Assembly (NCBI GenBank): GCA_003155795.1 | Contig: PMEM01000060.1 | Coordinates: 1 to 64,000, forward strand | DNA from: Gemmatimonadota bacterium | GTDB taxonomy: Bacteria; Gemmatimonadota; Gemmatimonadetes; Gemmatimonadales; Gemmatimonadaceae | DNA length: 64,000 nucleotides | Direction of reading: 5' to 3' | Shown: positions 43,701 to 51,961 of the stretch, piece after piece | Layout: each line of letters starts with the position of its first letter | Position numbering within the stretch: the first letter of the stretch is position 1 | The notes under the pieces: generated by a model | The model's database searches: none | The model's input: the letters and a program-made list of their open reading frames with translations, nothing else | What the model was told of the DNA's origin: nothing | Translations under genes and position numbers: made by a program

Positions 43701-43864
43701 CTCAGAGTGCGAGCCTGAGTTTCGGCGCGCGCAACCTGCACGTTTGGACCAAGTTCCGAGGCACGGACCCAGAGGAGAATTATGGGACAGGCGACACGCA
43801 GTCTCTCTTCGCCAGCCCAGCGCCGCGAACGTACTTCACGCTCCGACTCAATCTCCACTACTAA
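40739..43864 (+). CDS. SusC/RagA-type TonB-dependent outer-membrane transporter
   Basis: A 1,041-residue protein starting at ATG 40,739 with GGGGGAAAC upstream and a signal peptide ([17 protein letters not shown]). Domains in order: carboxypeptidase-regulatory-like domain ([21 protein letters not shown], parts), plug domain with [16 protein letters not shown] and [12 protein letters not shown], then [30 protein letters not shown], the SusC signature. A 22-strand barrel follows and ends with FTLRLNLHY, a typical C-terminal outer-membrane strand. It imports a substrate held by the SusD partner encoded 24 bases downstream. Substrate unknown; nearby peptidases make peptides or glycan pieces likely. 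Confidence 0.95.
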   Translation: [1041 protein letters not shown]

Positions 43865-43888
43865 CCCGCCTTCGAGGAACATGACATT

Positions 43889-45319
43889 ATGACAAAACTC
43901 ACCAATCATGCTCAATGGGCGGTTGCCGGCCTGCTTTCGGTCGGCGCGCTGTCCATCAGTGCATGCGGAATCAAGGACGAGTTGCTATCGCCGCAACAGC
44001 CTGGTACCATCACCGCGTCGGCAATTGCGACGGCTGGAGCTGCCGGCGCCGAAGCGTTGCGTGTCGGGGCGCTCGGACAGATGAAGGTATGGACCGTCGG
44101 CGGTGGCGGAAGCAACGGGAACAATCCCATGATGCTGGGCGATCTTCTGACGGATGTGTGGAAGTCGGGCGATACGTTTCAGCAACACAATGAAACCGAC
44201 CAGCGCACTATCTCGCTGAATAACACCGTGCTCCAAACCGCGTACACCGCAGCACAGAACTCGCGCGGACGCTTCTACGATGCCATAAACGCGCTCACCA
44301 CTGCTTCTCCCGACAAGAAATCGGAGATCGCCGAGATGTACTGGGGAGTTGGGCTCGTCGAGATGAGCCTCTCGGAAGTTTTCTGCAACGGTGTCCCATT
44401 CGGCAGTGTCGTGAACGGATCTCCGGTGTACACTGATCCGTTGACAAACCAGCAAGGCTTCGCGCTTTCGATCACGCACTTCGACAGTGCCCTGGCACTC
44501 GTAAATGGTGCAACCGACAGCTACAGCATCGGCGTCCGCAATGCCACTCTGGTGGCCAAGGCCCGCGCGCTCGTCGATATGGGCAAGTTCGCTGAAGCGG
44601 CAGCCCTCGTACCTGCGAGCGTCGTGCCGACGAACTATCAGTACTTGATTACGTACTCACAGCCGACTCAAGACAACGAGATCTGGACCTATAATGGTCA
44701 GGGACAGAGCGTTGCACGGATGGTTGTTGGGGACAGCGTCGATCTCCTCAACGGTCAGAAGAACATCATAGCAAACGCGATCCCATTCGCTTCTGCGAAT
44801 GATCCACGAGTGCCGGTCAAGGGTTCTTCCACCAATCCAAGCGTCGTATCGATCGATCGGACCACGCCATTCGTTCAGCAGTTGATCTGGCTGAATCGCA
44901 CCGATCCGAACGTCCTGTTCTCGGGAATCGATGCACGGCTTATCGAAGCGGAAGCCAAGCTTCAAGCCGGCGACGTCGCCGGAATGATGACCATTCTCAA
45001 CACGCTTCGCACCACGCCGGAGACACTTGGAAACTTCCAGGTTCCAGCGATGGCACCACTGGCAACGCCATCAACTGCTGATGCCGCAGTAAGTCTCTTC
45101 TTTCGCGAGAAGGCGTTCTGGCAGTTCGCTCGCGGCACTCGCCTCGGCGATGAACGTCGGCTGATCCGTCAGTACGGCAGAACACAGGACCAAGTGTTCC
45201 CCACCGGCCTCTTCTTCAAGAATGGTGGTCCGCCGTACGGAACCGATGTGAATCTTCCCGTCACGGACAACGAGAAGACAAACCCCAAGTTCCAGGGCTG
45301 CCTGGACCGCAACGCATAA
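43889..45319 (+). CDS. SusD/RagB-like outer-membrane lipoprotein
   Basis: A 476-residue lipoprotein with a signal ending SISAC. TPR-like helices are visible in the N-terminal half (RGRFYDAINALTT, MYWGVGLVEMSLSEVFCNGVPF), and VFCNGVPFG fits the SusD type found in Gemmatimonadota. The C-terminal part has RLIEAEAKLQAGDVAGMMTILNTLR and FFREKAFWQFARGTRLGDERRL, the SusD signature. It would cap the SusC barrel and bind the substrate. A perfect palindrome terminator follows. Confidence 0.9.
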   Translation: MTKLTNHAQWAVAGLLSVGALSISACGIKDELLSPQQPGTITASAIATAGAAGAEALRVGALGQMKVWTVGGGGSNGNNPMMLGDLLTDVWKSGDTFQQHNETDQRTISLNNTVLQTAYTAAQNSRGRFYDAINALTTASPDKKSEIAEMYWGVGLVEMSLSEVFCNGVPFGSVVNGSPVYTDPLTNQQGFALSITHFDSALALVNGATDSYSIGVRNATLVAKARALVDMGKFAEAAALVPASVVPTNYQYLITYSQPTQDNEIWTYNGQGQSVARMVVGDSVDLLNGQKNIIANAIPFASANDPRVPVKGSSTNPSVVSIDRTTPFVQQLIWLNRTDPNVLFSGIDARLIEAEAKLQAGDVAGMMTILNTLRTTPETLGNFQVPAMAPLATPSTADAAVSLFFREKAFWQFARGTRLGDERRLIRQYGRTQDQVFPTGLFFKNGGPPYGTDVNLPVTDNEKTNPKFQGCLDRNA

Positions 45320-45347
45320 GCATTTCGGTAGCTCGGGACAGTAGTAC

Positions 45348-45391
45348 AATCAGAAGGGGCAGGCGGAAATTTCCGCCTGCCCCTTCTGATT
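45348..45391. terminator. Perfect 44-bp palindrome, bidirectional terminator
   Basis: Twenty-two bases at 45,348-45,369 are followed at once by their exact reverse complement at 45,370-45,391, with AAA/TTT at the centre. As RNA it forms a very stable hairpin with a GGGGCAGGCGG stem on both strands. It separates the convergent SusD gene and the VPS10/BNR gene and lies 28 and 18 bases from their stops. T residues after the stem are few, so it may rely on stem strength. Confidence 0.85.
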
Positions 45392-45409
45392 CTGGTCCAG
45401 CGCCAGCTT

Positions 45410-48199
45410 CTACCGCGGCGGCGTCACTCGAGCGGTCGGCCGCTCCTCCACCTTGATCGGTTGGCGCAGCGTCACCCCGTTGACCTTCATGGTGACCACG
45501 TAATCGCCTGGCAGTACACGCCGCAGATCCGCCGGCGAAGTCGACTCACCAAGCGATATCCCACGCGGCTTCGTGCTCGACAGATCCCATGTGACCTGAT
45601 TGAGTCCGGCGTAGCCGGCTCCGCTCAACTTACGCACCGTATCGCCCCGCGCGCTGAGGACGTACAGATCGACTGGACCGGTGAGTGCGTCGCGCAGGTA
45701 GTACGAGATCGTCGCGCCGCGCGCGGGATTCCGAGCAACGAACGGACGACTTCCGAACGATGGGTGCGTATCCGCGTATCGGAACTGCGTTGCGGGAGCA
45801 ACGCGGAAGAGATGTGCCCGTTCACGCAGCAGCGAATCTGACATCTCCTCCAGCGGACCGACGCTGGCCACCCAGACACCTCGGCCGTGCGTACCCACGA
45901 CCAGCTCGCGCTGGTCATATGACATGGCAAACTTATCCACCTGCACCGGAGGGAGATTCCGTCCGAACCGCCGCCATCTGGCCCCGCCGTCGATGGAAAC
46001 GTAGACGCCCACTTCTGTACCAACCCACAACAACTGCGGATTGTACGGATCCTCGAACACCGTGAGACTACCGCCATCGCTCGGAAGCCCGGTCGTGATT
46101 GAGCTCCAGCTTTTGCCGAAGTTGGTCGTCTTGAAGACATGGGGCGCGTAGTTATCGCGACTGTGACAGTCGTAGGTCAGGTACGCGGTGCCCTCTGCGA
46201 AGTGACTTGCCGCGATCGTTGATACGAAGCAGTTCGTCGGCGCGCCGGCCGGAAAATTCCTGGTGAGATTCGTCCACGTCTTGCCGTAGTCGCGCGTCAG
46301 CCAGACAAGTCCGTCATCACTTCCCGTCCAGATCACATCGCGCGTTCGCGGACTCTCGGCAATCGAGAATAGTGCGTGGTACGAGGTGTTGCTTCCTTCC
46401 GCTTCCGGATGATTGCGGTCAGCGCGCGTCATGTCCGGGCCGACTACTTCCCAGTCCACTCCTTTGGCGCCGTTATCATGGATGCGGAATAGATGATTCG
46501 CTCCCGCATACAGTGTCGTGGTGTCATGCTGCGACAGGAGTATCGGTGCGGTCCATCCCCAGGTGTATCCGTAACCGGAATCGCCACCGGCATCGAGCGC
46601 CAAGGGCTTGATATTGTCACGCTTCCACGTCCGCATGTCGAGACGCGACATGCTGCCGAATTGTGACTCTGAATAGATGATGTTCGGATCGGCGCGTGAA
46701 ATCTGCACCCACATTCCATCACCTCCATTGACGCTGTACCAGTCGGCATCAGTCACGCCCAGCGAGTCCCGGCTTGCACTTGGACCGCACCATACGCCGT
46801 TATCCTGCAGGCCGCCGCAGATTCGGTAGGGCTTGGACGCGCTATCGACCGCCACCGTGTAGAACTGCCCGACGGGAATCTGGGCGTGCTCCCACGCTTT
46901 TCCGCCGTCAAACGTCGTGTAAACGCCACCGTCGTTGCCGAGTATCATGTGCGCGCTGTCCGCCGGATCGATCCAGAGCGCGTGGTTGTCGACGTGCACG
47001 TTGTACAGGGAATCGGCTGCGAACGTGTGGCCCCCGTCCCGGGATACGAATAGCGGTGACGCGAGCACGTATACGTGCTTGTCGTTCGTCGGGTCGATGA
47101 CGACTTCGTCATAGTAATAATGTGGGTTTGCCGCCAAGTCATTGACCTGCACCCAATGCGCACCCGCATCATCGGACCGGAAGAGCCCTCCAAAGGGCGC
47201 GGCCGAGACGCTGGTGATCCCGCGGTCGACTGCGATCATCGCATAGACGACGTTCGGATTCTTGTCCGACAGCGAGATGCTCACCCGCCCTATGTCGGCC
47301 GTCGGAAGCCCATTGTGGAGCGCCGGGTCGGTGAGCTTGGTCCACGTGTGTCCGCCGTTCACAGTTTTGTAGATTCCGCTCCCAGCGCCGGTACCCTGCA
47401 TGTGTGATCCGCCCTGCCGCAGACGGTGCCACGTCGCGGCGTACAGGATTTCCGGGTTCGATGGATCCATCCTCAGGTCGATTGCACCGGTGGTATCGTC
47501 CACGAAGAGCACCTTGCTCCACGTCGTGCCGCCGTTGGTTGTCTTGAAGACGCCGCGCTCGGCATTCGTTCCCCAAAGATGACCAAGTGCTGCGACGTAC
47601 ACCGTGTTCACATCGGTCGGACTTATCACGATCCTGGCTATCGACCGTGTGTCTGTGAGACCCATGTGCTTCCATGTGCGGCCACCGTTGGTGGACTTGT
47701 GCACGCCATTGCCCCAGGACTGTGAGCGAGAGGAGTTCTTCTCTCCGGTTCCCACCCAGATGACATTGGTGTCCGAAGGCGCAACTGCAACGTCACCAAT
47801 CGATTGTATTCCGAGCGAGTCGGAGATCGGGTGCCAGGTGATACCGGCATTCGACGTCTTCCACACGCCCCCGCCCGCCGATCCTATATAGATCGTTTTC
47901 CTGTAAGGATGTGGAACCGCGATCGCAGTGATGCGGCCGCTGTACGCAGCGGGCCCGAGATTCCTGTAGGAGAACTTGTTGAGGAAGCGCGTCAGTGAGT
48001 CGCCCGTGACCACCCCACCTGCAGTATCGGGTCGCTGCCTGCTGTTGTCACGAGCGCCTGGCAATGGCTGGCGCAGCACGGTGTCGCCGCGCACCGGCGT
48101 CTTCGCGGGTGGCACTTTCTGTGCACGGAGTGGAGCGACGACCATCAACGAGAAGGCCATCGCGACGGACAGGGATGTTGTGGCGCGTCGGTGGGTCAT
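45410..48199 (-). CDS. Exported VPS10/BNR-repeat glycosyl-hydrolase-like protein
   Basis: A 929-residue protein, ATG 48,199 chosen because it puts the signal peptide (SLSVAMAFSLMVVAPLRAQ) in place. A ten-bladed type propeller with VPS10/sortilin motifs is visible: YRNLGPAAYSGRITAIAVPH, GGVWKTSNAGITW, VHKSTNGGRTW, VFKTTNGGTTW, IYKTVNGGHTW, LFRSDDAGAHW, FVSRDGGHTF and VYVSIDGGARWRRFG. A C-terminal FlgD-like Ig domain (ISYYLRDALTGPVDLYVL) follows. Members are often labelled glycosyl hydrolase without proven activity. The protein converges on SusCD and may act on the same substrate pool; that is inference. Confidence 0.87.
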   Translation of the reverse strand: MTHRRATTSLSVAMAFSLMVVAPLRAQKVPPAKTPVRGDTVLRQPLPGARDNSRQRPDTAGGVVTGDSLTRFLNKFSYRNLGPAAYSGRITAIAVPHPYRKTIYIGSAGGGVWKTSNAGITWHPISDSLGIQSIGDVAVAPSDTNVIWVGTGEKNSSRSQSWGNGVHKSTNGGRTWKHMGLTDTRSIARIVISPTDVNTVYVAALGHLWGTNAERGVFKTTNGGTTWSKVLFVDDTTGAIDLRMDPSNPEILYAATWHRLRQGGSHMQGTGAGSGIYKTVNGGHTWTKLTDPALHNGLPTADIGRVSISLSDKNPNVVYAMIAVDRGITSVSAAPFGGLFRSDDAGAHWVQVNDLAANPHYYYDEVVIDPTNDKHVYVLASPLFVSRDGGHTFAADSLYNVHVDNHALWIDPADSAHMILGNDGGVYTTFDGGKAWEHAQIPVGQFYTVAVDSASKPYRICGGLQDNGVWCGPSASRDSLGVTDADWYSVNGGDGMWVQISRADPNIIYSESQFGSMSRLDMRTWKRDNIKPLALDAGGDSGYGYTWGWTAPILLSQHDTTTLYAGANHLFRIHDNGAKGVDWEVVGPDMTRADRNHPEAEGSNTSYHALFSIAESPRTRDVIWTGSDDGLVWLTRDYGKTWTNLTRNFPAGAPTNCFVSTIAASHFAEGTAYLTYDCHSRDNYAPHVFKTTNFGKSWSSITTGLPSDGGSLTVFEDPYNPQLLWVGTEVGVYVSIDGGARWRRFGRNLPPVQVDKFAMSYDQRELVVGTHGRGVWVASVGPLEEMSDSLLRERAHLFRVAPATQFRYADTHPSFGSRPFVARNPARGATISYYLRDALTGPVDLYVLSARGDTVRKLSGAGYAGLNQVTWDLSSTKPRGISLGESTSPADLRRVLPGDYVVTMKVNGVTLRQPIKVEERPTARVTPPR

Positions 48200-48462
48200 A
48201 GCTGAAGATTTGAGGTTGACCCATATCGAGGCCACGCTTGCATATGGGCAGATTGGCGTTCCATGCCAGAGCGCGCTGCTTCAGCATGGAACCGATTCAG
48301 GCCGCGCGGCGGGCCTCTATTTATGATGTACGTTCCAGGGCGCGCCGCGTTACCAGATCTGATTGGAGAATTTCCGGTCACGCACATCGACGATAGTCAC
48401 GACCGGCGGCGCGCGTTTCAGGTCGCTGCCGCGCGGACCGCTCCCCTGGAGTCCTCCATCGA

Positions 48463-50796
48463 CTACCTCAGCGCATTCCATACCAGGGGATATGTCGACA
48501 TGCTCTGGCCTCGGTACTGAGGTCGGAAACCAAACAGCACCACATGACCCCTGCCGCGCTTTACGTCCACCATCGCAGCCTTGCCGTTGATGTGATCTGC
48601 GCCGAGCAGCCAGCCGGAGAGGAGTGGATCACCCTGCGCGGGATATCGAGCAACGATCGTGACACGCGATGGATCAGTTGCTTCGAACGCTGGACTTCCT
48701 TCGAACCAGACCGCAGGCTCCGGTGCTGTCATTCCGGCTGCAAGCGGATTTGTACGATCAAATTCAACGCGGAACAGTGAGCCCGGTGCGTAGAAATCCT
48801 TCGGGCGTAAGTCGGCGAGTACGTTCTTGACTGGAAGCGATAACGCCTCGATCGCGTAGTTGCTGGCCGCGTTGAACGCGACGAGAGTTCCACCCGCATC
48901 GACGAACGCTGCGAGTTGCTTCGCGCCTTCGTCACCAAGACCACCCTTGAGTGAGTCGGGATAATTGCCACGCGCGCCGCCGGATATCTGTCGCGCATTC
49001 TGGTCGGGCAGCACGATCGCATCGAATCGTGACGCCAGATTCCCGGCGCGGATGTCCTTGTCCGTGATCATGGTGTATGGAACGTGGTACTGATCGAACA
49101 CCCAACGCGTCCAGCCTTCGTCCATTGACGGAGCCCAGTTCTGGAACATCGCGATACGACGCACCTTGTTATTGCTGAGTCCCTTTGCAACCCACGGCAA
49201 CACACGCACAGGAGCGAGTGCCGTCGACGCAACAGTCACCGAGTCGCGCACGAATGCAACATTGAATCCATATAGTAGTGGCAATGTCTGCGCAGTCACG
49301 TCGTACGGACGCTTGGGTGGCCCGCCCGGATATTCGAACAGATTGGGATAGTGCTGGTCCTCCAGCAGCGTCTTGGCGAACGCAGCATATGGCTGAGCTG
49401 TGTAGATGATGTAGCTCCCCGCCGGGAACTGCTTTCCGTCCGCAGAGAACGCGGAGCTGGCTCGGCGTACATCAACCTGGCCGCGCTGCAGAATGTTGAG
49501 TGCTGCATTGATTGCGGTGTCACGCGCAGCTTCTTCGGGGATCACTATCGTCGCTGGCCAATCCTCCCGACCCGGGGCGCGATTACCCATTACTGCGTTC
49601 TGTTCGACCTGCGAATACGTGCGCATCCACTCTGTGTGATCTGCAGCGCCCTGTGTGAGAAGCGCCATCGTCGCGGCGGTTTGGTAGCGAACGATATCGC
49701 CGATAGTCCAGTTGCCGCCGGGCCATGTGGTGAGAAAATCGACGCCGGACTTTTTCGGGTCAACGTTATAACCTGGACGCAGTGAGTCGAACGATACCGT
49801 GATCGGGGAAGCGAGATTCGCGCTCGCAGTCTCCGTAAGGATGCGAATTGCGCCGTGGTAGTGTTGATATGCGCGCGCGGGAGTCCACGCGTCGTACGAT
49901 GTGTTGTTGGCGATGCCCCGGAATCCATCCGAAGTCAGGCGCCATGTCATCGCCTTGCCCATCTGTGCAACGCCAGCCATCAGGATCGGATCGATGTTCG
50001 GCTCGATTGGATCCATGTACGGCGGAATGAACAGTCGCGTGCCGTTGGCGCCCTGCTGATGGATGTCGTTTACGATCGCAGGATGCCACTGACTGTATAG
50101 CGAGTCGATGACCATCTGTGTCTCGACCTGAGTGAACGCGTACCAGTCGCGGTTGTCGTCGTGTCCTGTGTAGTGATGATACAGTACGGGCGGACCGCTG
50201 CCTTCCCACGCAGTTCCCATCGAACTGGCGTACCAGTCGTGCACGATGTCCACGCCGTCCGGATTGAGCGAAGGAACCAGAATCACAATCGTGTTGCGCC
50301 GGATCGACTGCGCATTCGCATCCTCGTCGCCAACGAGCTTCTGTGCCAGCACCATCGGTGTGAGGATCCCACCGACCTCAGTCGAGTGAATGCTGGAAGT
50401 CACGAGAATAACGAGCTTTCCGTCTGCCTTGAGTGTTGTGATCTGACCGGGAGTCGTCAGCCGCGGATCCGACAGCAGCCGCTGGACGTTTTTGTAATGA
50501 GCCAGATTGGCGATCGTCGTCGAGTCGCTGATGTATACGGCCACAAACGGTCTGCCCAGCGTAGTCTTGCCGAGTGTGTGGACCTGGATGCGCGGCGACG
50601 CCTTTTCGAGAGCGTGGAAGTATGCAACGACCTGCTTCCATTCGGGGAGTTTCCGATCGATTCCCGGCACGAAGCCGATCACCGACGCCGGAGTCGGGAC
50701 GGCCCGTCCAGCGGTTTGCGCCATGACAGGCGCCGGGATGCTCGATGACAGGACAACGACCGCGGACAGTATCGACAGCAGGGAAGTGCGCACCAT
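48463..50796 (-). CDS. Exported M14-family zinc carboxypeptidase with C-terminal Rossmann-like domain
   Basis: A 777-residue protein with a signal peptide (SLLSILSAVVVLSSSIPAPVMAQ, parts). The zinc ligands HxxE are in SSIHSTEVGG, the third His in IVNDIHQQGANGTRLF, and VPSLNPDGVDIVHDWY is the substrate-binding Asn/Arg region. The C-terminal third (VRRIAMFQNWAPSMDEGWTRW, then LVAFNAASNYAIEALSL) resembles a class I glutamine-amidotransferase-like domain, without a clear catalytic Cys. GGAG lies eight bases before ATG. It removes C-terminal residues from peptides outside the cytoplasm. The 227-base gap to 48,236 contains no supported gene. Confidence 0.9.
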   Translation of the reverse strand: MVRTSLLSILSAVVVLSSSIPAPVMAQTAGRAVPTPASVIGFVPGIDRKLPEWKQVVAYFHALEKASPRIQVHTLGKTTLGRPFVAVYISDSTTIANLAHYKNVQRLLSDPRLTTPGQITTLKADGKLVILVTSSIHSTEVGGILTPMVLAQKLVGDEDANAQSIRRNTIVILVPSLNPDGVDIVHDWYASSMGTAWEGSGPPVLYHHYTGHDDNRDWYAFTQVETQMVIDSLYSQWHPAIVNDIHQQGANGTRLFIPPYMDPIEPNIDPILMAGVAQMGKAMTWRLTSDGFRGIANNTSYDAWTPARAYQHYHGAIRILTETASANLASPITVSFDSLRPGYNVDPKKSGVDFLTTWPGGNWTIGDIVRYQTAATMALLTQGAADHTEWMRTYSQVEQNAVMGNRAPGREDWPATIVIPEEAARDTAINAALNILQRGQVDVRRASSAFSADGKQFPAGSYIIYTAQPYAAFAKTLLEDQHYPNLFEYPGGPPKRPYDVTAQTLPLLYGFNVAFVRDSVTVASTALAPVRVLPWVAKGLSNNKVRRIAMFQNWAPSMDEGWTRWVFDQYHVPYTMITDKDIRAGNLASRFDAIVLPDQNARQISGGARGNYPDSLKGGLGDEGAKQLAAFVDAGGTLVAFNAASNYAIEALSLPVKNVLADLRPKDFYAPGSLFRVEFDRTNPLAAGMTAPEPAVWFEGSPAFEATDPSRVTIVARYPAQGDPLLSGWLLGADHINGKAAMVDVKRGRGHVVLFGFRPQYRGQSMSTYPLVWNALR

Positions 50797-50845
50797 TCAA
50801 GGGCTCCAATTGGCGGGATTCGGGGCCAAATCCGCGTGAAATCCT

Positions 50846-50880
50846 GGTACAATCGGCCCCCTCGGGGAGGCGGGGGCCGA
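50846..50880 (+). promoter_or_regulatory. Extended -10 element and hairpin upstream of the arg operon
   Basis: TGGTACAAT (extended -10) at 50,845-50,853 is followed by a perfect 9-base inverted repeat: TCGGCCCCC at 50,853-50,861 and GGGGGCCGA at 50,872-50,880. A transcript from this promoter would begin inside or next to the hairpin, about 130 bases before argC. The region lies between divergent genes, so it might also act on the M14 gene. A regulatory leader is possible but not proven. Confidence 0.4.
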
Positions 50881-50954
50881 GGAAGGAATATAGGCCGACG
50901 CGGCCTCCTGACCAGCATGGTCTGAACGCGGCTGCTCCCGGGGGAAAATAGCTA

Positions 50955-50983
50955 TTGCGATCACCGCTTTGACTGTTTATACA
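50955..50983 (+). promoter_or_regulatory. Promoter immediately ahead of argC
   Basis: TTGCGA at 50,955-50,960, a 17-base spacer and TATACA at 50,978-50,983 form a clear promoter. Six bases after the -10 is GTG 50,990, so transcription would start at or next to the argC start codon and the mRNA would be leaderless. Confidence 0.55.
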
Positions 50984-50989
50984 TTCCTG

Positions 50990-51961
50990 GTGAATAAAAT
51001 TACAGTCGGCGTTCTGGGTGCCTCGGGCTACGCGGGTCGGGAGCTCTGCGAGCTCGTGGCTCGGCATCCGGCAATGGAGCTGGGTTTCGCATCGGCGAAT
51101 TCCCGGGCCGGGGAGCGCGTGCGCGCCGCTGGCCAGTCCATAACGCTGATTCCGACGGACGACGCTCAGCTGGATAGCGCCGACCTGGTTTTCTCGGCGC
51201 TGCCGCATGGCACTTCCGCAACCTGGGTCGAAGCCGCTGCCTCTGCCGGCGCAAAGGTCGTGGATCTGTCGGCCGATCTTCGGCCGGGAAACGGTTCCGG
51301 GCAACGGGTAGAAGCTGTTCCCTACGGACTGACTGAGTTGATGCGTCCGGAACTGCTCGATGCAGATATAGTTGCAAATCCGGGCTGCTATCCGACCGCG
51401 ATCCTTATCGCGCTTGCACCATTGCTCGCGCGGTCGCTTGTCGTGAAAGGCGCGACGATCAACGTGAGCGCTGCGAGCGGAACAACGGGCGCCGGCTTCA
51501 CGCCGAAACCGGAGCTCATGTTCGCCGAGGTCGCGGAAGATTTTCGCGCATACTCTGTTGGCAATGAGCATCGTCACCTGAACGAGATGCGGGCAGTTGT
51601 CAGCAACCTGGGTGGCGATAACGACATTCTGTTCACGCCACATCTGCTACCCGTTGCGCGCGGAATTCTCGCGACGATAACAGTTCCCGTTACTGAGCGG
51701 TTGACGAACCCTATCCAGCTCTGGCAGGAGATGTACGGTCACGAACCGTTCATCGAAGTGAGTGATACGCCACCATCGTTGCGCGACGTCGTGCGTCGGA
51801 ACGTGGTTCGCCTGAGCGTGGTGCACGCGGCCAACGTGCGTCAGCCGACACTCGTGATTGTCGCAGCGATCGACAATCTCATGAAAGGTGCGGCCGGCCA
51901 GGCGATCCAGAATGCGAATCTCATGCTCGGAATCCCCGAAATCGCGGGTCTTCCTTCATGA
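50990..51961 (+). CDS. argC: N-acetyl-gamma-glutamyl-phosphate reductase
   Basis: A 323-residue enzyme. GTG 50,990 (NKITVGVLGASGYAG) is chosen; TTG 50,969 would extend through the promoter. The NADP loop is VGVLGASGYAGRE, and the catalytic Cys is in NPGCYPT. ASGTTGAGF and HRHLNEM are family motifs, the latter giving the active-site His. It reduces acetylglutamyl phosphate to the semialdehyde in arginine synthesis. It overlaps argB by four bases (ATGA). Confidence 0.94.
   Translation: MNKITVGVLGASGYAGRELCELVARHPAMELGFASANSRAGERVRAAGQSITLIPTDDAQLDSADLVFSALPHGTSATWVEAAASAGAKVVDLSADLRPGNGSGQRVEAVPYGLTELMRPELLDADIVANPGCYPTAILIALAPLLARSLVVKGATINVSAASGTTGAGFTPKPELMFAEVAEDFRAYSVGNEHRHLNEMRAVVSNLGGDNDILFTPHLLPVARGILATITVPVTERLTNPIQLWQEMYGHEPFIEVSDTPPSLRDVVRRNVVRLSVVHAANVRQPTLVIVAAIDNLMKGAAGQAIQNANLMLGIPEIAGLPS

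Noticed and set aside
48263-48520. 85-codon plus-strand ORF between the VPS10 and M14 genes
   Set aside because: It overlaps the end of the M14 gene in antisense and has no family features, though it contains an acceptable start.
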